This document shows, piece by piece, positions 18,011 through 30,720 of a DNA stretch of 64,000 bases (positions within the stretch are counted from its first letter, which is position 1; each line of letters begins with the position of its first letter). The stretch spans positions 172,001-236,000 of the forward strand of contig CAUEEP010000877.1 of the NCBI GenBank assembly GCA_958450365.1, written 5' to 3'. A program made the translations under genes and the position numbers. The DNA comes from Mesorhabditis belari. Its lineage: Eukaryota > Nematoda > Chromadorea > Rhabditida > Rhabditidae. Below the pieces are notes generated by a model. It made no database searches. It saw only the letters and a list, made by a program, of their open reading frames with translations, and was not told the DNA's origin.

Positions 18011-18768
18011 CTTTATTTTGCATTTTATGAAATAAACTTGATCTTTTCGAAAAAGAAAATAACTTTGTAAGTAGCACACAAAGTATGGAAAAAACTGTGA
18101 AATAATACAATCCTGATAATCTGCGTTGATCAAGTAAATAAGCTGCGTATACCCTACTAAACCCAACCATCAGAAAGTGATTGACTATCAGTTTAACGCT
18201 ATTCGCGTGCTCGGATCATTCAGTTCGACTGTGGACTATGAATTCAATCAAACTTTTAACCCAAAGCACAAGCTTTCCTTCAAATATGAACATTCAACAT
18301 TGGCAGAAAGAGTGAACACAAAAAGAGGAACTTTTGCGCAAATGTTTGCTGCATTCTAGTTTGAAGATAAGGATAAAAATGAAGCAAGGAAATTTAAAAA
18401 AGCGCTTTCAAATTCAAAAACTATTTTTGCAACGGGGAAACAACACAATTCTCTTGCAACACAATTTTCACTTTTGAAAACAACTTCTCTTATCAAACTT
18501 TTTCGGGGCACCCAAGGCTGATCCGTATCAGTATGACTTTTTTATTTTACGAAATAAAATTTCTGACTCAAAAAGCCAAACGTGAACAAAGTATTACTCG
18601 TGAATAATATTATCGCTTTCTCTTAGCTAAATTCAACTCAAAAATTTCAATATTATTAAGGTGCGTTCCGAATTTCTTGTCGCTTTAAGTTTTTCAGGAC
18701 TTTTTGTTTTATTACATATGTCTAACTGCAAATAAAGTTGAATGTTTTAGTAAAGGACACAAAAGTCG

Positions 18769-20318
18769 ATGTACCGTCAAGTTGAGAAGTCAGAAATCGA
18801 TGTCGAGAAATTGTATCGCCAAGTTGTGGATGAGGGGGAGCAAGAGAAGGAGAGGGGAATCTCTCGGAAAGAGTCCTTTCTTCGCGTCTCACTTTTTACC
18901 GCTGTTCTCGTCGTGATCGTCGTCATTTGGCTGTTTCTGACGATTTTCGCAAATGTCGAGATCAAATAGTGTATGCCGATTAAACCTATGCTTCCGACAG
19001 TTTTGCTTAGATAAAAAAAAGTGATTCATAAAAAAATGAACCGAGTACACAGCCAACGATCAGAATTCACTTTAAATTAAACTCGAGACTTTTCAGTGGC
19101 ATGAACAACAGCACATCGACGAACGACGAGCTCGAGACGTTGCTGAAAACTTGCAGGAATCTCGCGTCAGTTTACTTACTCATTAAAAATTTACACGAAA
19201 AAAAGTTTAGATTGCACCTCAAGACGCGAATCAACGAAACGTAAGGGCAGAAATTCGAATATGTGTTCAAGGGTTGCACCATATTTGCTTAACGCGATTT
19301 GGACCGTAAAGAATTGAAAAATAGCTCATTTTTAGGTTTAAATCAATTAGACAAACGAATTTGCTATATTTTTCAAAATGAATTCTTCAAATGTGTTGCA
19401 AAAACGACCTCTCTTAATTCTTTGCGATTACAAGTCGGACGCTAATACACCAGAGAAGGGTAACTGGAAGTGCTAGCCAAATCACATGAGCCATCGACCA
19501 TTCGACCCAGTATTTCACGTTGATCATGATGCTGCTTTTCTTTTTGCTATAGAACACTCTGTCAAAAGTTATAGGCGTTTAAAGTTTTGCAAGGGATTCC
19601 AAAAATCAAACCGAGAAATTACAACCTTGTCTTCCGCGGCCTTGACAGTTGCAGCGGTAGCCGAGTGATAGTGAGCCCTCGCCTTGCCTCCCAGCCTACT
19701 ACCACTGGGCTACCCCTGCAACTGCTTTTGTAATGTAATAGACAAGGTTGTAATGTCGCAGGTTTGATTTTTGAAACTCCTTGCAAAACTCTAAACGCCT
19801 ATAACTTTTGACAGAGTGTTCTAAAGCAAAAAAGAAAAGCAGCATCATGATCAACGTGAAATTCTGGGTCGAAAGGTCGAAAGGCTCATGTGATTTGGCT
19901 AGCACATCTAGTTGACCTTCCCTTGTAAGCCAAAACGATCAGACTTTAGTTTGGTTTCGGCTTTTAAAGAAGATCCCTTTATATGTAAGCAGTCTTTCTG
20001 AAAGCTCTTCTTTCAGAATTGATGCAAAAACCGAAAGCAAGGAGAAAAAGGAGTTTCGGGAGAAGGCCGAAAAGTAAGAGCCTCATCTGGTATCAACATT
20101 GGCCTATTTGTAGATTTGTGGATTGTGGACAACAAAGAAATCAGCTTTCTGATGGAAAGCCCGTGAAGGTTTAAACAGTACAATTTCAGCAACTCATAAG
20201 ATCTTAGGAATTAGAGAAGAAGATCGAATTCCTCAAGACATTGCTCAAATCGAGTGAAGGTGGAGGGCAGGTGGAAGTGAACGTGGATCTCTCCTCGGGC
20301 AACACCCACTACTATTGA
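18769..20318 (+). CDS. Gene A (left copy): type II membrane protein with helical stalk, C-terminally truncated
   Basis: Exons 18769-18968, 19097-19165, 20017-20073, 20114-20168 and 20208-20318 (492 bases, 163 aa) keep phase throughout. The cytoplasmic N-terminus has two YRQV motifs. One membrane segment (about residues 43-62) is followed by NNSTST sequons, then DELETLLKTCRNL, a short charged helix, DCGQQRNQ, and VNVDLSSGNTHYY. The right copy (48060-49906) reads CGA where this copy has TGA at 20316, and continues 26 codons into a hydrophobic tail; here that tail is cut off, though the old frame stays open to 20396. The apparent stop after IFANVEIK in unspliced sequence is removed by the intron 1 donor. 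It is paralogous to gene B. The family is not one I recognise. Confidence 0.7.
19635..19735. repeat. Collapsed pair of tRNA-like units in gene A intron
   Basis: GCGGTAGCCGAGTGATAGTG on the plus strand abuts the reverse complement of GGGGTAGCCCAGTGGTAG. Fuller versions with both B boxes are at 40029-40345 and 48724-49045. This copy has lost its centre. Confidence 0.55.
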
Positions 20319-20909
20319 CATTATCATTATCAAAAATCAGTCAGCAGTGTCTCGTGGCTGTGTGCCTTTTTCATTTCAACTCTGGTATTACTCTAAGCTC
20401 CCAATTCGCGATGCATTCTTTTTTCTAATTGTTCAAATTGCTTGCTCTTTGTTTTTACAAATTCTAAATCCCAATTCACAAAAGGCGTCTTTGCTTCTTT
20501 TAAAGACTTCCAAGTTGGAAGTGAACGTAAGTTTAGGTTCTTTCACTAAAGAAAATCAATTAACCCGGATAGATTTTTAAAATATCGAAAATATCCAGAA
20601 AAAACTGTCCTAGCACGTTGATCGTGTTTTTTTTCTTTGGCCAATTATCTTCTTCATTTGTTTTTTGTTTTTAAACATAAATGTTTTGAGACGAATCTGC
20701 TGCGCAACCACAAATTTGCCATCAATGATCTCTTACAAGCTACCTATATTAGCGTTGACAATTGTTTGTAACTTTTCGCCAGTTGCATTTTCGTATTTTT
20801 TAATTTTTGAAAACAGGAACCAGTACTTTACGACCTTGAAATTTTTGCTTATTTTTTGCTGTTTTCGCTTTCATTCAATCGTACGTAAGTATAAAATAAC
20901 TGAGATTTA

Positions 20910-20923
20910 GTTTTCAGTCAGAA
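20910..20923 (+). promoter_or_regulatory. Conserved splice acceptor before the TTR start codon
   Basis: TTTAGTTTTCAGTCAGAA precedes the ATG here and is kept in the copies at 39 kb and 42 kb (TATCCAG in the 47.7 kb copy). It is either a spliced-leader acceptor or the end of a 5'UTR intron. Confidence 0.5.
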
Positions 20924-21752
20924 ATGAAATTCATATTTTTACTCCTCGTTCTTTCTATTGGTTTCTGCTTTGGCAAAGCGCACAATGCTCATGCCAAGGG
21001 ATTTGTGACATGCAATGGAAAACCCTATTCTGGAGCCGGAATCGGACTTCGAGTCTTTGAGTGAGTTCAAGATCGAGAAAAAAATGAAATATCAAGTATT
21101 GTATCGGCAAGAATTCAGAAAAATGTTCACTTCTTGTCTGACTGTGGAACTTTCTGCATATAAAAAACATTCTAGCGACTCAAACAGATCCACCTTCCAG
21201 TCTTATTTAATTCAAAACAGAGTCGTTTACCAGCTCTCAATTTTCAGAGCAAATCCCGACGATTACGAGAAGGCCGACACTAAGGCAGAGAATGTGGCCA
21301 GCGGAGCTGGTGGCCATTTCGAAATCGCCGGCTCTTGCTCGAAATGGGCCAAACCGCACTTCAAGATCACGATTTCTCATGATTGCCATGACCTGGTCGA
21401 AGTTTTTACCAATTCAAAAAGCAATTCCCGAAAGAGCCGCTTAAAAGCCGAAACATAACAGAAAAAGTATTTTTCAATGAGTTGCCAGGTTTTTTAAGGA
21501 CTGGTTTCAAAAAGCGACAATCTTTCTTGCTCTCTATTTACTAAAACAAGAAAAACAAGAAATTTCAGACTGAAACAGACACTTTGAACTGTGGGAAGTC
21601 GATTGAAATTCGATTTGCCGGATGATTCCCCAGAGAGTCTCTATGATGCTGGAGAGCTCAAATTGGAGGCCATCGAGGTGCTCAATTGGATGTGTGGAGG
21701 GGCTATGCTACCACCAGAAGAATCAACACCGGAAGCCCCACAAGAAGAATGA
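20924..21752 (+). pseudogene. Transthyretin-like (TTR) family gene, left copy, frameshifted in exon 3
   Basis: Exons are 20924-21060, 21248-21395 and 21569-21752. A signal peptide (MKFIFLLLVLSIGFCFG) is followed by the TTR-like domain: KGFVTCNGKPYSGAGIGLR, then GGHFEIAGSCSKWAKPHFKI, ISHDCHD and YDAGELKLEAIEVL. Nematode TTR-like proteins are small secreted beta-sandwich proteins; some act in signalling or clearance of dying cells. Exon 3 has one extra T at CGATTTGCCGG compared with the copies at 32 kb and 47 kb, which shifts the frame and stops it at once. This copy therefore loses the last beta strands unless the base is an error. A poly(A) signal AATAAA lies near 21800. Confidence 0.8.
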
Positions 21753-22929
21753 GCAGGCCAATTCCAATATTCATCCACATAAAGAACAATTCATTGTTGA
21801 ATAAATTTTTTCCAGATCTTTCAATGCTTTTCTATTCTTGTCTCCAATTCTACAATCTTGTGAATAATCGAAATTTTTGAAAAACATTTCAATTGTTGAA
21901 TGATGGTGTTGAAAACGGTTCAACTGTTTCAACAAAAATTTGAGTGCAAACTTTGATTAGATAAGATATCAATTAAATATTGAAATTTGAAAAAAAGCGA
22001 ATTGAACAGAGACTGGAAAAGAGAAAAAAATTGAAAAAATGGGCATTTGATTGAGCCAAAAAAGTAAAATAGATTTAAAATCGAAAAGAAGAAAAAGGAA
22101 ACATTGCAATACTTGATTGAGATGAATTAAAACGCAAACAGAGAGAGGAAAGGTTTGTCCGATGTCCGAATGTCCGATTTATTTAAAATTCAAACTAAAA
22201 TTTGCCTAGAATTTCACAAAACTCTCGAATGTTCTTTTGTTCATGTAGTCGACGAAAGCTTCCCAATCGACACGAGTATATTCATGGGTTTAGTGCCTCT
22301 ATGTGTTTGTTCTAAAAAGGACTTAGAATTAGCCCCAAGAACATAAAAAGTTTAAGGATTTGTTGAAAAGGATCTTGTTGATATCCTCAAAGCTTGAATC
22401 AATATCAAAATGCGATATCAAAATGTTTAGGTAACCACAGTTGGATTCGACTTGTCAAAGTTTACTTTTTCGTATCAAACGGACAACCTGGTGCAATATT
22501 AGCAAAAATTTTGGGTGGATGAGTCAAGGAAATCCAAAGTAAATTACATTCAGGCACTAGTTGATTCTGGGATGATCGATTATACAAATATAAGCCATGC
22601 TGTCAGCTTGGCTTCAGGATAAAACTTATCCTTCAACGAGCATTTCTTTCATTTTGCTGATCTTAACACGGAAAACACGGGAGTTCAGATAATTTTGGTA
22701 CTCTTTACAAGATTTTGGATATTTTGGTGCTCTTCATCCCTGCAAAAAAAGACACTTTGAATCAATGAAGTTATACGCCCACTAAACAAACAAATTAGCA
22801 TATCTTTTTTACCAAATATTCTTACCTAAACCATCAATTAAGCTATTAAACTTTACCTACGTTTTGCTTTGATTTCATTTGATTTTAATTTTAATTTTAA
22901 TGCAACCTTTTTTTGCGGTAAGAATGAAT
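21753..22929. other. Intergenic stretch between TTR and transporter, convergent
   Basis: No gene is supported. Much of it matches 46.0-46.9 kb in inverse orientation, as expected for the large inverted duplication, but with more differences than the coding exons. Confidence 0.5.
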
Positions 22930-23016
22930 TTATCGTGAATAGAGTCGATTTCTCTTTTTTTGTGGGTTTAACTCCATTGGTGCTAACTTTTTAGAGGAAA
23001 TTTTGCCTAAATTTAC

Positions 23017-26000
23017 CTCAGTCCGTCCCTCTTTCGACAGCGTATTCCACGGCATTCCGAGACTGAGCGAGTGATTCCGAGCTCTCGCTTCATTCACAAT
23101 GTCGTTCACATCACGATTCTTTGTTTCTAAACCATAAATTTGGTTTATTTTGGAAGGTGATAGTAGATCAATCTTCAAGAAATGAAGCCAAGTTCGTTAA
23201 AGTTTTAGGAAAATAAATCTAATCATTTGTCTCGTATCTCGTACCGGGTAGAATGAAGTAGAGAACGACAATCGAGATACAACTGCCCACAATGAAAGGC
23301 ATGTAGCTGAACGTGACACCGACCATCTGAATGTGATTTAGGCTAGTGCAAGACAAGTAGCATCTGGATTAGGTCAGTTCGTAATTTGTATTGTATTGTA
23401 TTGTAATTTGTAAGATTAGTGCAAATAAAAGAAACTGACAAGGGAAAGGCAACAGTAGGATGTGGCCAAATGTGATGAATCATCGCAGAATTTCATGCTA
23501 ACTCCGAATATTTTCAAAAGCAAAATATAAAATAAAAATAAGAAATAAAAAATAGTTTTAAAGCCAGATAAAATTCAAGTCTTAAAAGATGAAAACGCAA
23601 ACAAACGTTTTGCCAAAAAGGAATCGTACACGAGCAAAAAAAATGGAGTGATCGTTTTGTATGCCAGCGTTTTATCCACTATACTACCATCACGCTTAAG
23701 GCCCGTAAAAGAACCCTTATAAAGGCACCTATTTGGCTCCAAATTTTTGCCAACTTAAAACACGTGTAACGTCTCATAGAAAGTGATTTTGCAAAGACGG
23801 AAAGCAGATTTGGAATCAACGTGAAATTCTGCGTCGAGTGGTCTATGACTTATCTCATTTGACCACATCTAACTGTTGCCTTTCCCTTGTAAGCTTTGCT
23901 TAGTTCTCGTGCAGAAAATATTGGCCAATTCACTACTCACAATCAGCAGTTTAGATGTATGGTGATTGTTTTTGCTTGAAGTTTTCCTTGCAATCCATAT
24001 TACGAAAGAAATTTAAGTACTTCAACTTAGTTACCTGTTGAAATGGTAGATACGCTGATGAGATAATCATCGTCATGAAGAAAGCGACGAAGACCGAGAC
24101 CGTGACAGCCGTTGAACGGAACTGAAAACGATTTTGGGATTCAAATTTACTTGAAAAATTCTGCGAATTCTTTAAGGCAAGCATTAAAAGTTCGAATCAA
24201 GCGAAATCTTACATGTTGATTGAAAAGCTCTCCGGTGATCATCCAGGGAATCGGCGAGCCGACCCCATACACGCACATGTACAAAACGAGAGCGCCGATC
24301 GTTCCGTAGCTTGCCCAAGTCGCCTAAAACAAAGCCGTACTTTCAAAAATGACACTAAGTTTAGATTTTCTAAGCTTCTAAGTCAAAACAAACGTGGACT
24401 CACTTGTCCGTATTGTTGAATTCCTGTGAACAGAGTGAGCAGCGATAAAGCGATGAGACAGGAGATCAACTAAAAAGGAGTTGATATAAAAGTTTATTCT
24501 ACGAGTTTACAAGTTCTTGTACTTTAGGCTCAACATGGAAACACACACCATCTGGTGGATTGAATTCTTTATTAGTGCGCCAGAAAGAAAGGAAACAAAA
24601 ATGCTTTGATACTCTGTGCACAAAAATGGAAATACATCCTGTCTGCAGCACTTAATCGCATTAGTTTGCTATCGAAAACTTTATCGAAAACCTTTTATTT
24701 ATTCAATTGAACTCACTTGGAATAGAGAAAGTGGCCTTCGCCCAACTCGATCAATCAACAAAGGAGCCGAACAAGCGAACAAAAAGTAGACTACACCGAT
24801 AGCCAGCGTTGCGTAACGAGCTGTTTGTCTAAATTTCATTAATTAAATATAATTTTATGAAGTTTATATGACTCTTTCTTGAAATTTAAAAGAATAAGAT
24901 ATCTACTCAATACAGAAGCCATCTTTTTGATCTTTTAGCGGCTGCAAAATGTTTCGATGCTCGTAGGTTTCTTGATAGATAGACGTTGGCACTACAAGCT
25001 ACAAACACTTCTAACTTGCTTCAACTCTGCCGGATTGACATGATCTATAGCTCATATAATAGAGAATTTCAAGGGCCTTCGAATGGATCAAAGCACGCCC
25101 AAAGCTACCAGTGCTAAAGAAAGTCACAGTGGTTTGTAGTCCTAGTGAACCGTACTTGCACTTAGTTGAAGCGATCGAGTCGTTTGCAGTTTGTCATTTT
25201 TGTAATTTATACTACCAATGTCTCTTAGTTACTTAATTCCTAAGAATTCAAGATTCCAGTATTCCTTTATTGATTAGATATCATCAAGTCCAAGCTCACG
25301 GATCAAGTTTCGCGTTGATAAACATATCAGTCGAGTAAGCAAAGACAGCTGTACATCCGGTGAATTGTTGAGCGACCATGACAAGAAGGGAAACGAGTAG
25401 GGGAAGACGGAGCTTCTTGCTCGTAAAGAGTTCCCAAAAAGAACCGGATCGACTCTAGAATGAAGCAATATTCACTTCTGAATATGAAGATTTACTTTGT
25501 CTCGTGCGCTTTCTCGGATGAGTTCGTTGAAGACGGGTTTTGCTTGTTTCTCACCAACCAAAGCAACAATTGAATCATAGGCACCTTCTCGATTTCCACG
25601 GGTCACCAATAGATACCTGAAGAATAAGGTAAAGAAATGAATGGCAAAGAATTCAGAACCGAGGGGGACTTGAACTCTGACCTTCTGCTTACCGCGCAGA
25701 GCTATTTGCACACCTTTGCCCAAGAAGAAATCAGAAAGACAAGGAAGAGAAAGAAAGGAAGAAAGAGAAGGATAAATAAATCTTTGAGGCTTAGTTTAGC
25801 CAAATCTTTAATAATTTAGTGGACCAAAAGTCATGAATTTTCCTGATTTTCCACTTCTAGATCTCAATCACTTTTGCTTAAGTTCTGTGCCCAATAACAG
25901 CTTTAGCAGATTCAAGAAATATGCAAATGAGTGGTCATTTGGCTTCCAAAGCCTCAGTTCCCATTTTTTTTTGCTTACTTTGGAGATTCAGGGCAAAACG

Positions 26001-28441
26001 GTAGGATAAAACAGAGAGCCAATGCTGGGATTCCTGGGAGGGCAAATGCGATCGGCCACCAAATTGATCCACCAAGTACCTAAAAGTTAAACCTATCCTA
26101 TTCAATTTTATCTTGTAAAACTTGTAAAATAAGCTTCTGAACTTTGCAAATGACTCAAAAATATAAAAACAAACTTCAGGAAGTCCAATGAGCAACGAAA
26201 ACCAGTCAGAGAATGAGACGGCCACCTGGAAGCCATTTTTGTGAAAAAACAATACTTGGAAACTGGTAAATTTATCGAGCTGATAAAGTGGAAAGTTTGG
26301 GAATCTTTCAAATTCAATTACGAACCATATGCAAAGTTCCAGCGGCTCCTCGATATTTTGTCGGCGTCAACTCCATCAAATACATTGGAACGACCCCGGA
26401 AGTGAGTCCCATATTCGCACCAAGGATGAACCGACCAATGATCAACAATTCGGGAGAGCTGAAAGGTGAAACGAATAATGATTGAATAGCTTGTTTTTTT
26501 TTCAAAAAAAGAGTAATTTTGTACTGCTAAAGTTAGCCAGTTTTTGATCCCACCTAGCCGACCTGGCGATCAGCTCGCAAAAAGCACCGATAATGTTGAA
26601 AATCCCGTTGATAATGAGAGCATTCCGACGGCCACAGCGCTCAGAAAGAACCCTGAAACTTAACAAAATTAGAATAAAGTAGACTTGTAACGAAAACATC
26701 TGTCAATCCTTTTTTTGCCGTTGGCAATTTAAGGTGTTTCATGTTTTAACCAAAATTGACTTAAAATGTAATATCCTTGCAAAGTTATGTGGCTAAAAGT
26801 TAAGCCCATAATTGGACTAGGGGTTTAGAAACTTGAAAAGTCAAATATCTGACTTTGTTCAGGTTTTGCTCTAACTTTGCTTGACCTGGTTTTTTTCTGG
26901 CCTTGTTCTGACTTTGGTCTAACTTTGTACTGGCCTTGGCTTGGCCTCTTAATCTTGTCCAGATTCTCGATCTTGTCCAAGCTCAGGGTAGAGCCAAGTA
27001 GACTAGTAACGAAAAATCTGTCTATCCTTTATTTTGCCGTTTTTCGTGTTTTTTCCCAGCATCAACCCTTTGATTTTTGACTATTTTGATTATTATTTGA
27101 TGCAAAATAAAATTGCGCGTCGAATGATACCAAAATAAACTCCAAATATAATATCCACGCAAAGTTGTTGGATAAAAACCTAAACCTCGCTCATTATGGG
27201 TGGGACTTAAACTTTTGCCTCATAACTTTGTATAGATATCACATTTTGAGTTGATTTTGGTATCATTCGACGCGCAATTTTATTTTGAATCAAATGATAA
27301 TCAAAATAGTCTAAATCGAGAGGTTGTTGCTGAGAAAAACACAAAAAACCTTAAATTGCCAACGGCAAAAAAGACCAATAAATGTTTTGGTTACAATTTT
27401 AGGATAAAGACATGAAAATATTAATAAATTTATAGCGCTGGAACTGAGCAATTATAGCAGTTTAAATTATGCAACCAAACCAAAAACGTACCTGACAAGA
27501 AGAGCTCCAGCAAGTGCTCCCAACGAAATGCTGCCGACTACGAGAGCCCAAATGAGGTTGAGATTTGTCTGGAATTTGAAATATTAGGTAATCCATTAAA
27601 AACAAAAAGTTTAGCTTTTTTTCAAAGCGAATTTGATTTCTGTACTAACCTCACTAACAAAAGTGCCACTTCTTTCCATATAAGTGAGATTGATCCATTG
27701 GGCGATCAACCCCTGGCACGGGTTCACGATTCCATAGCTGAAACACAAAATGTGCAATTGTTGTGCAAAAAAAGCACAAAACAAAGTGCAATTGTTAAAC
27801 AATTCTAATAAAAAGATTATAAAAAACTTCTAATATCAGTTGTTAAAGTTTGATTATATTAGGTTGATGCAAAAGTCTTTTTCATTTTTTTCGTACTTCT
27901 GTTAAAAAGTAACAAATTCACCAATTAATCTATAGTTTGCTCTATAAAAAAAGTGTTTTTTTGTTCAATTTGCATCTTTTTAAATGAATTTCGGTTGACT
28001 TTCAAGCAAATTCGAGAGTGAAAAACGCCTTTTTCGTAAAAATCTATAAAAAACTCTACGGAAAAATTGGCTGAATGAATTTCTCTGAAATTTTGGCGAA
28101 ATATCAAACTTTTTTTTTCTATCTTTTATCTATTGACACGAAGATAGGTTTTCTTTAGCTAAGGTGTCTAAACCGCATCATCGAGTTAGCCCTTTTTGAC
28201 TACCCGACTTCATACTCTCAAGAAAATCCAGCATTAAATATTTTTAAACCCGTTTTAATGTTATTTTGCAGAAAAATAATTCGTTTTTCTAATGAAATCA
28301 ACCGTAGTTTAATTGGTGCATTTGTTGGCTTGAAACGGCAGACGAAAAAAATGAAAAAGACTTTTGCATCAACCTAATAGTTTTTACCTGTAAAATTGAG
28401 TGCTTCCGCCGAGGATCGCCGTGAGAATGGTGATGTAGTAC
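23017..28441 (-). CDS. GLUT/SLC2-type facilitated sugar transporter, N-terminal exon not found
   Basis: Fifteen exons on the minus strand: 28388-28441, 27650-27737, 27492-27568, 26554-26652, 26326-26458, 26175-26225, 25979-26079, 25496-25616, 25300-25454, 24717-24828, 24404-24469, 24213-24323, 24035-24121, 23245-23326, 23017-23126. All phases agree, giving about 482 residues. Signature motifs come in order: [82 protein letters not shown], and LPETKNRDV at the end of the last helix. These are the landmarks of 12-helix SLC2 facilitators. The first few residues must lie upstream of 28441. After 23017 the frame may read on to TAA at 22932, or splice to an unseen exon. It converges with the TTR gene. 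A 519-bp element sits in the first visible intron. Confidence 0.88.
27005..27390. mobile_element. Long palindromic element in a transporter intron
   Basis: Arms of about 150 bases (27005-27170 and 27223-27390) are near reverse complements and carry ATTGCGCGTCGAATGATACC and GGTATCATTCGACGCGCAAT. Half-copies occur at 26695-26780 and 42308-42485, the latter at the 5' break of the right-arm transporter. Confidence 0.75.
27859..28377. mobile_element. Mariner-type miniature element in transporter intron 1
   Basis: The ends TTAGGTTGATGCAAAAGTCT and AGACTTTTGCATCAACCTAA are perfect inverted repeats flanked by TA. At 519 bases with no transposase frame, it is non-autonomous. Confidence 0.85.
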
Positions 28442-28574
28442 CTGGAAAGATTGTTTTGACGCAAAAATGAAAATAGTTTTGTTAATTCTTAAATTTTGCA
28501 TTACAAAAGGCTAAAGCTAAATAAATTCTTAAAGATTGTTTTCAAAGAAAGATCTCAAGTTGGAGTTGGAATTC

Positions 28575-28735
28575 GGGCAGAGCAAAAATGCCTCCGCCCG
28601 AACTCGAACCCGAGACCATTCGTTTACTGTGCTAACCATTACACCATAAAGCACTAGGTCTCCCTTACTCCAGAGGGACTTCATTAGCAAAAGGTTGTGA
28701 GTTCAAGTCCCAGTGGCGCACGAGTTTTTGATCTG
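28575..28735. repeat. Pair of tRNA-like segments
   Basis: On the minus strand GGTGTAATGGTTAGCACAG and GGGTTCGAGTTCGGG resemble A and B boxes. On the plus strand GTGAGTTCAAGTCCCAG follows. The acceptor stems do not pair. This looks like a tRNA-derived repeat pair. Confidence 0.4.
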
Positions 28736-29169
28736 CACTAGTTTCAACTTTGATGTCATTTTGTAGATCTCAAAAAGTGCAACAAAATGACACCAAAATC
28801 ATAAAGATTGGCCCACTTAGAAGAAAGTTATGTTGCGCAAAAAGTTGCGCAAAAAATTTAGTTCAAAATAGCCACCCCTAAAAGTCAAGAGTAACAAGGG
28901 AAACAGAATCAATGTAAATAAAATTTTTCTTTAAATTCCTTTAACATTTAAAGTGTTGAAAAGCAAATCCGTTTAAATTTCGTTCTATCCATTTAATTCA
29001 CGTTTAAATTTTTAGCAATGGTTGATTTTTAACTTAACTGAATAGCTTGTCTGAATATTTAATTTAACTAAATAGCTTATCTTATGTTTATACGACTTTT
29101 GGCAGGGTATATATCACTATATCACTATCACAAAGTCATAAGTACAGCCAAAAATGCGTGTACACGTTA

Positions 29170-29263
29170 AGAACAAGAAGTAGAACTAGAACTAGAACTA
29201 GAACTAGAATTAGAGCTAGAACTAGAGCTAGAGCTAGAACTAGAACTAGAACTAGAACCTATT
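29170..29263 (+). repeat. Hexanucleotide microsatellite (AACTAG)n
   Basis: About 15 tandem AACTAG/AGCTAG units. The Arg-Thr open frame across it is an artefact. Confidence 0.9.
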
Positions 29264-29930
29264 TCTTGAATAAATCCCATTTACAATTCCAATCTTTCGG
29301 GTTTTCTAGATGCATTGGCTTTAAGAGCTTTCAAAACTGTCAAAAAGTCAAATTTTAGAACGAAAAACTTCCTCACTTTTGGTCAAAACACAAATTTGAG
29401 TAGAAATTGAAATCTCTTATTTCTAAGTTTATATAAGAATACCCGTGTTAAAGCTCTAGAACCAATACAATTCTTTGCTCTTTAACTATCAAATTGTGAT
29501 GAAAATTTTCAAACTAACCTTGCTGTGCACATTCGAGAAGTTGAACAGTTAACCAGTTGAAATAATAAGCTCCTTCAAAGCCAAGGAGACGAAGATTTTT
29601 CGAATCTCATTCCTATCTATTTATTCTCATTGTGGGTACATTTGATCTGAAAATGCGCATCGGCTAAACAAGTACAACGGGGATTATCAATAGCGATAAG
29701 ATCAGAGAGAATATCAAGTATATGGTCGGCTTTTGACAATTTTGGAAAGCCAATTCTTGAGTAGGCAGACTTGGCGTCTGTCTTTTGATTGGGCACGTGT
29801 AAAGCATGTGTTAGTGATGGACAAGAAATTTCAGATCTACAGGATGCGGCAGGATTATTGCAACCAATATTTTTTAAGGATAGAAACCGATAAAAGAGAA
29901 ACCAACTCAAAAACTTCTAGATCTTTATTT

Positions 29931-30005
29931 AGGATAAGGACCATCCTCATCTTGGTCTTCTTGGCTGCCCTTACTGTGGTCAGTTATACGGATGATGCGT
30001 TATAA
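29931..30005 (+). pseudogene. Relic of the cathepsin first exon
   Basis: It matches exon 1 of the 9822 gene, keeping the signal-peptide core (ILILVFLA-L-VVSY-DDA), but the start ATG has become ATA and a TAA follows at 30003. Upstream bases are also shared, including TCTTTATTTAG. Confidence 0.75.
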
Positions 30006-30029
30006 GCATGCAAGTTTTGTATGGAATTT

Positions 30030-30245
30030 TAAAAATCATCCTCGGAGTTTATAAGCAGATTTCCCAGAGACTTTAAAAAGCAGTGGTGGCCGAGTTGTAG
30101 TGGGTTAGGAATGCCAGACTCTCGAGTTCGAATCCGCAGCTCACCTCTCTTTAATTTTTTAGAGATAATTCATCTCCATTTCAAATACAAATCTTTTTTA
30201 AGCTTCTTCTCATCAAATCTTTACTTTTAACTTTCAACATTAAAC
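30030..30245 (+). repeat. tRNA-derived repeat, second copy
   Basis: It matches 10535-10740, including GGTGGCCGAGTTGTAG and CTCGAGTTCGAATCCG. Here it lies directly after the exon-1 relic. In the intact gene the same unit is in intron 3, so intervening sequence has been lost. Confidence 0.6.
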
Positions 30246-30499
30246 AACAATCATTCAGATCTTCGCGACATTTATGACATTTGTGAAATAAGCGAATTTC
30301 ATTTGATACTTCAAACGATGCTTGTTTCAAATTTGATGTTTTGCCCTGTGAGGATACAAATTGTCTCGCTCTTATGTCTCAGGCTTTTCGTTAAATTAGA
30401 ATCGATAAATGTCAAATCGATGAATCTCATCAATCTCGCGAAGACTTGATGTTTTAGATTTTAAACCGATAGCTTAAAAAGAAAAAAATCTGATCTCCA

Positions 30500-30720
30500 A
30501 AAAAGATCGCCGATCTTATGTTTTATCTCTTCTCCAATTTTCCGCTTTTATATCAATCCTTTCGGTGTTCCAGCCACAAAACCGGTAACCGGTAAACCGT
30601 TCCGCGTCGATCATTATTAAATTTCCCTTCCTCTTTTCACGAAAGTCTAAAAAGCCCGTATTGCAAGATGGAAAAGATAACTTTGCACTTTGATAATAAT
30701 CCAAAAATCCAAATTAAGTA
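30500..30720 (-). promoter_or_regulatory. Inverted copy of the cathepsin upstream region
   Basis: Its reverse complement matches about 9500-9680, including GGATTGATATAAAAGCGG and ACCGGTTTTGTGGCTGGAAC. No gene follows it on the minus strand, so it is a displaced promoter block. Confidence 0.6.

Noticed and set aside
20665..20910. 81-codon open frame upstream of TTR, also seen at 39.1, 41.7 and 47.9 kb
   Set aside because: It is shared because the whole promoter region is duplicated; the 47.9 kb copy is disrupted, there is no splice or domain support, and it ends in the acceptor region of TTR.
25640..25720. Possible tRNA on the minus strand (GAGTTCAAGTCCCC, with a 5-bp stem and 7-base loop)
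   Set aside because: The T-arm and acceptor stems do not pair and the loop lacks U33; most likely a tRNA-derived repeat in a transporter intron.
29158..29358. Arg-Thr-rich open frame
   Set aside because: Direct translation of the (AACTAG)n microsatellite.
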